DNA of 64,000 nt from Hymenobacter telluris (lineage in GTDB: Bacteria > Bacteroidota > Bacteroidia > Cytophagales > Hymenobacteraceae). Below are positions 60,036 through 64,000 of the stretch, in pieces; position 1 is the stretch's first letter, and every line of letters starts with the position of its first letter. Under the pieces are notes generated by a model that had not been told where the DNA came from, searched no databases, and saw only the letters and a list, made by a program, of their open reading frames with translations. The translations under genes and the position numbers were made by a program. The stretch covers positions 1 to 64,000 of the forward strand of contig NZ_JAFLQZ010000007.1 of assembly GCF_017313265.1 (NCBI RefSeq), given 5' to 3'.

Positions 60036-63000
60036 ATGCAAGACTCGCCTAAGTACTGGAAGGGAATTGAGGAATTAGAGAACTCGCCAGAGTTCACGAA
60101 AAACGCGTTCAGCGAGTTTGGGGATTTCTTGCCCATGAAGGAAGCTCATGGCTCTTCGGATGCCTCAGTCGCTCCACGTCGTGATTTCCTCAAACTCATG
60201 GGCTTCGGTATTGCAGCTGCTACGCTGGCGAGCTGCGAAACCCCCATCCGTAAGGCAATTCCCTACCTCAACAAACCCGAAGAAGTAGATCCAGGCATTG
60301 CCAACTTTTACGCTTCCACTTACTTCAACGGTTCTGATTACAACAGCATCTTGGTGAAAACCCGCGAGGGCCGGCCAATCAAGCTGGAAGGCAACCCGGA
60401 GTCTCCTATCACGCGTGGTGGCCTGTCGGCTCGCGCGCAGGCTGCTGTTCTGAATCTTTACGATAAAGGCCGTTTACAGCACTTCACGATTAAAGGCAAC
60501 AAGGCTGATAAGGATAAGGTAGACCAGGAAATTCGTGCCAAGTTGGCAAGTGCTACTGGTCGGATTGCCATCGTGTCGCCAACTATCATTAGCCCGAGCA
60601 CCAAGAAGGTTATTGCTGAGTTTGCTGCCCGGTATCCAAATACCGAACACGTAATGTATGATGCCAACTCGCAGTCGGCACTCCTACGTGCAAACGGCGG
60701 TGTATTGCCAGCTTACGACTTCAGCAAAGCTGACATAATTGTTAGTCTGGGTGCTGATTTCCTTGGTACCTGGATTTCTCCAGTTGAGTACGCGCCTCAG
60801 TATATTACTAACCGTAAGGTTTCGAGTGAGAAGAAGAGCATGTCGCGGCATTATCAGTTCGAGACAATGCTGACTCTGACTGGTTCGAATGCTGACGTGC
60901 GCGTTCCAATTAAGCCATCTGAAATGGGGTCTACTACGCTAGCCCTGTACAATGAAATAGTAGGTGGTGGTAGTGGCAACGCCAGCAAAGAAGTTAAGAA
61001 GGTAGCTACAGAGTTGAAAGCAGCACGAGGCCGTAGCCTTGTAGTATCGGGTTCCAATGATGTTGCTATCCAAACTCTGGTAGCCGCCATCAACCAAAGC
61101 CTCGGCAACGTAGGCGCATCAGTTGACCTGACAAGCCCATCGTTGGTGCGCCAAGGTGATGATGCTCGCTTGCTGCGTTTGGTGAATGATATGAATGCTG
61201 GCAGTGTTGGCGCCGTTATTTTCTATAATGCCAACCCTGCTTACGACCACCCTCTAGCAGAGAAAGTGAAAAGCGGAATTGCTAAAGTTCCTGTAAGCAT
61301 TTCGCTCAACGACCGTCTGGACGAGACGGGCGCTCTTTGCTACTACGCTTGCCCCGACCATAACTTCCTCGAATCGTGGAACGACTTCGAGCCTAAGCGT
61401 GGCTACCTCAGCCTGTCGCAGCCTGCTATTTCGCCTTTATTTGCAACACGCCAAGCACAGGACAGCTTGCTGGTGTGGGCTGGTAATCCAAAGTCTTATT
61501 ATAACTACCTGCGCGATTCGTGGCGCGGTGTGCTGACTGGTGATTTCCAAAAAGCTTGGGACAAAGCAGTACACGATGGTGTGGCAGTTGGTACACTGTC
61601 TCCGGCAACTCAAGCACAGTTAGCACCTGCCATGTCGGTGGATCAAGCTGTTTCTGCGGTTTCTTCTGCGCCTAAGGTGAATGGAGTAGAACTCTGCTTG
61701 TATGAAAAAGTAGGTATCGGCTCAGGTAGCTGCGAAGCCAATAATCCTTGGTTGCAGGAACTTCCAGATCCGGTTACTAAAGCCACTTGGGGCAACTACG
61801 TTGCTGTTCCGCGTGATATGGCGGTAACCAACAAATGGGAGCAAAATGATGTGCTCCGTGTTTCGGTTAATGGGGCTAAGCCTATCGAACTACCAGTGCT
61901 GATTCAGCCGGGTCAAGCAAAGGGCACCGTTAGCATTGCTATAGGGTACGGCCGCGAGAAGGCAGGTCGAGTAGGGGACAAAGTGGGAGCAAACGCTTAC
62001 CCTCTAGCTGTCGTGCGCGACAATAGCCTAGTGTACTCTAATGTGGTGACGTTAGAGAAAACCGACGCTACTTCGCCAATCGCCCAAACCCAGACTCACC
62101 ACACTATCATGGACCGCAAGTCCGTGGTACAAGAGGCTACTCTGGCACAATACATCAAGAACCCTAAGGAAGTAACGGAATACGAGACCATTTCCACTCC
62201 TGATGGGCCACAGAAGCCTAATAAGGTTTCGTTGTGGCAGGACTACGAATACAAAAATCACCACTGGGGTATGGCTATCGACCTCAACTCGTGCATTGGC
62301 TGTGGCTCTTGCGTGATTGGGTGTCAAGTGGAGAACAACGTTGCTGTAGTAGGTAAACAAGAGGTTATCAACCGCCGCGAAATGCACTGGTTGCGCATCG
62401 ACCGTTACTACAGTTCGGACGCTCACAAAGAGGATTTCGAAGAAAAGGGCAAGCTCTCTACTTATGAGGCTATGGAGCATCCGTCGGAAAACCCGTCGGT
62501 TATCTTCCAGCCGATGATGTGCCAGCATTGCAACCACGCTCCTTGCGAAACAGTGTGCCCCGTACTTGCTACCACGCATAGTTCGGAAGGCCTAAACCAA
62601 ATGACCTATAACCGTTGCGTTGGTACGCGTTACTGCGCTAATAACTGCCCGTATAAGGTTCGCCGCTTCAACTGGTTCTCTTACTACTCCAACGAGAAGT
62701 TCGAAGATGTGAACAGCCACATGTTCACGGATCTTGGCCGCATGGTGCTGAACCCTGACGTAACTGTACGGGCACGTGGTGTGATGGAGAAGTGCAGCTT
62801 CTGCGTTCAGCGTATCCAGCTTGCTAAGCTTGAAGCCAAGAAAGAAAAGCGTCGCCCGAAAGATGGTGAAGTTGTAACCGCTTGCGCTCAGTCTTGCCCT
62901 ACTCAAGCAATTACATTCGGTGATTTGCGCGACCCAGAAACTCGTGTTGCACAAATCTGGCGCCGTGAGGACGGTGAGCGTGCCTTCAAAGTAATTGATT

Positions 63001-63074
63001 CTATCAACACCCAGCCGAACATCACGTACCTGACTAAGATCCGGAACAGAGACAAGTCAGAGTTTAACGCCTAG
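60036..63074 (+). CDS. actB: Alternative Complex III iron-sulfur/molybdopterin-like subunit (ActB)
   Basis: A 1012-residue fusion of a molybdopterin-oxidoreductase-like domain (about 80-700) and a ferredoxin-type four-cluster domain. A twin-arginine-like motif RRDFLKLMG (48-56) lies unusually ~47 residues from the start. The Fe-S ligands are CIGCGSCVIGC, CQHCNHAPCETVC, CVGTRYCANNC and CSFCVQRIQ...CAQSC. In this family the N-terminal domain has usually lost the Mo cofactor, and the clusters relay electrons from quinol. Annotated elsewhere as TAT-variant-translocated molybdopterin oxidoreductase. Followed after 103 nt by actC. Confidence 0.94.
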   Translation: MQDSPKYWKGIEELENSPEFTKNAFSEFGDFLPMKEAHGSSDASVAPRRDFLKLMGFGIAAATLASCETPIRKAIPYLNKPEEVDPGIANFYASTYFNGSDYNSILVKTREGRPIKLEGNPESPITRGGLSARAQAAVLNLYDKGRLQHFTIKGNKADKDKVDQEIRAKLASATGRIAIVSPTIISPSTKKVIAEFAARYPNTEHVMYDANSQSALLRANGGVLPAYDFSKADIIVSLGADFLGTWISPVEYAPQYITNRKVSSEKKSMSRHYQFETMLTLTGSNADVRVPIKPSEMGSTTLALYNEIVGGGSGNASKEVKKVATELKAARGRSLVVSGSNDVAIQTLVAAINQSLGNVGASVDLTSPSLVRQGDDARLLRLVNDMNAGSVGAVIFYNANPAYDHPLAEKVKSGIAKVPVSISLNDRLDETGALCYYACPDHNFLESWNDFEPKRGYLSLSQPAISPLFATRQAQDSLLVWAGNPKSYYNYLRDSWRGVLTGDFQKAWDKAVHDGVAVGTLSPATQAQLAPAMSVDQAVSAVSSAPKVNGVELCLYEKVGIGSGSCEANNPWLQELPDPVTKATWGNYVAVPRDMAVTNKWEQNDVLRVSVNGAKPIELPVLIQPGQAKGTVSIAIGYGREKAGRVGDKVGANAYPLAVVRDNSLVYSNVVTLEKTDATSPIAQTQTHHTIMDRKSVVQEATLAQYIKNPKEVTEYETISTPDGPQKPNKVSLWQDYEYKNHHWGMAIDLNSCIGCGSCVIGCQVENNVAVVGKQEVINRREMHWLRIDRYYSSDAHKEDFEEKGKLSTYEAMEHPSENPSVIFQPMMCQHCNHAPCETVCPVLATTHSSEGLNQMTYNRCVGTRYCANNCPYKVRRFNWFSYYSNEKFEDVNSHMFTDLGRMVLNPDVTVRARGVMEKCSFCVQRIQLAKLEAKKEKRRPKDGEVVTACAQSCPTQAITFGDLRDPETRVAQIWRREDGERAFKVIDSINTQPNITYLTKIRNRDKSEFNA

Positions 63075-63177
63075 GCCAGATTGGGGGTCTGGGGCTTAGA
63101 ACCTTGGATTTCGCGTTAGGCCACAGAGGAGAAGTTCAGTCCCTGAGTTCCCAAACCCTACTAAAATTCACAAACAT

Positions 63178-64000
63178 ATGCAGCACGTATCGCCTGTACG
63201 GGAGCCGCTCGTAACCGGGGGGAAAACGTACCACGACGTAACACAGGATATCTGCCGTCAGGTAGAAGCCAAACCCAACATCCGTTGGATGGCTGCCCTT
63301 AGCGTTGCCCTTTTCTTCCTTGGTGTATTTCTCTATTCAGTTTACCGGACTTTGTGGTACGGTATCGGGGAATGGGGATTGAATAAAACAGTAGGTTGGG
63401 CCTGGGACATCACCAACTTCGTATGGTGGGTAGGTATCGGTCACGCCGGCACCTTGATTTCAGCCGTACTGTTGCTGTTCCGTCAGAAGTGGCGCTCATC
63501 CATCAACCGTGCAGCTGAGGCCATGACCATTTTCGCCGTTATCTGCGCGGCTATGTTCCCAGTGTTGCACATGGGCCGGCCTTGGTTGGCTTATTGGGTA
63601 TTCCCGTTGCAAAATACGTTTGGTTCGTTGTGGGTGAACTTCAACTCCCCTCTATTGTGGGACGTGTTTGCCATCTCGACTTACTTTACAGTGTCGCTGG
63701 TATTCTGGTATACAGGTCTGGTTCCTGACTTTGCTACTATTCGCGACCGTGCGAAAGGGCCGATTGCTAAAGTAGCTTACTCGCTACTCAGCTTCGGCTG
63801 GAAGGGTTCGGCCAAACATTGGTCGCGGTACGAAACGGTTTCCCTGATTCTAGCTGGTGTGTCAACACCACTTGTACTCTCGGTACACACCATTGTATCG
63901 ATGGACTTTGCTACATCGGTTGTACCGGGTTGGCACACTACTATCTTCCCGCCCTACTTCGTTGCGGGGGCTATCTTCTCCGGTTTCGCCATGGTGCTCA
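63178..64000 (+). CDS. actC: Alternative Complex III membrane subunit ActC (NrfD/PsrC family), 3' end beyond the window
   Basis: At least 274 residues, running off the right edge. It starts at the ATG 63178 ([20 protein letters not shown]). The NrfD-type multi-span fold is apparent: a first TM near [18 protein letters not shown], then [21 protein letters not shown] with the His/Gly-rich quinone-site loop typical of ActC/Psr[20 protein letters not shown], and [21 protein letters not shown]. Integral quinol-oxidising subunit of ACIII. Further act genes (actD-F) and cytochrome oxidase genes are expected downstream but not visible. Confidence 0.93.
   Translation, partial: MQHVSPVREPLVTGGKTYHDVTQDICRQVEAKPNIRWMAALSVALFFLGVFLYSVYRTLWYGIGEWGLNKTVGWAWDITNFVWWVGIGHAGTLISAVLLLFRQKWRSSINRAAEAMTIFAVICAAMFPVLHMGRPWLAYWVFPLQNTFGSLWVNFNSPLLWDVFAISTYFTVSLVFWYTGLVPDFATIRDRAKGPIAKVAYSLLSFGWKGSAKHWSRYETVSLILAGVSTPLVLSVHTIVSMDFATSVVPGWHTTIFPPYFVAGAIFSGFAMVL

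Noticed and set aside
1..64000. tRNA or rRNA genes
   Set aside because: No cloverleaf with a CCA end or conserved rRNA stretch was recognised in any intergenic region; a dedicated tRNA search would settle this.

Overview
The window looks like a chromosomal piece of a Bacteroidota bacterium, most likely a Hymenobacter-type Cytophagales organism. The evidence is: four SusC/SusD outer-membrane pairs; promoters of the TAnnTTTG (-7) type instead of a sigma70 box; start codons without clear Shine-Dalgarno sequences; a GSCFA-domain protein; and the start of an Alternative Complex III (ActA-ActB-ActC) respiratory cluster of the kind found in this phylum. The genus is an inference from gene content and style; no rRNA is present to confirm it.

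Layout. 1-180: the last codons of a reading frame entering from the left, possibly a transposase tail, then a large hairpin. 186-917: an SDR reductase. 979-20905: four SusCD pairs, two on the minus strand and two on the plus strand, diverging from about 10.8 kb. The two plus-strand pairs start with a perfectly identical 179-bp promoter/leader/signal-peptide cassette. 20991-29765, minus strand: prfB with its programmed +1 frameshift, ilvE, a PduO-type cobalamin adenosyltransferase, an ABC ATPase, a large membrane-TPR protein, gatC, plsC and a NUDIX hydrolase. 29766-31178: a candidate small RNA, a small acidic protein and rnhB. 31271-33715, minus strand: a compact signalling operon (zinc-binding CZB protein, CHASE3 histidine kinase, single-domain response regulator). 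33928-43964: gcvT, comB, a MazG-like protein, dtd, a GT-C membrane glycosyltransferase, mltG, a ScfR-type XRE regulator, a small orphan beta-rich protein, rnd and an unknown acidic protein preceded by an attenuator-like hairpin. 44187-51476: a small membrane protein, a secreted M14 peptidase, a Lys/Ala-rich exported protein, queA, a lipoprotein methyltransferase and two look-alike lipoproteins. 51490-58141, minus strand: priA, a GSCFA protein with a very long disordered tail, and the rpsF-rpsR-rplI operon. 58525-64000: actA, actB and the 5' part of actC, encoding a quinol-oxidising complex whose remaining genes should lie just to the right.

Most housekeeping genes are ordinary. The unusual signal is non-coding. 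At seven places from 28.2 to 57.5 kb there are arrays of degenerate 7-8-nt units. Four of these loci have two arrays facing each other as the arms of a hairpin, one copy lies in frame inside the M14 peptidase gene, and two are single-arm arrays. The unit sequence differs from locus to locus but is shared by both arms at a locus, and arms often end at a stop or start codon. The transcription terminators behave similarly: they are long, nearly perfect palindromes (up to 35 bp per arm) that include the A/T tracts and even stop codons. I do not recognise this repeat family by name; it is the best candidate here for something undescribed.
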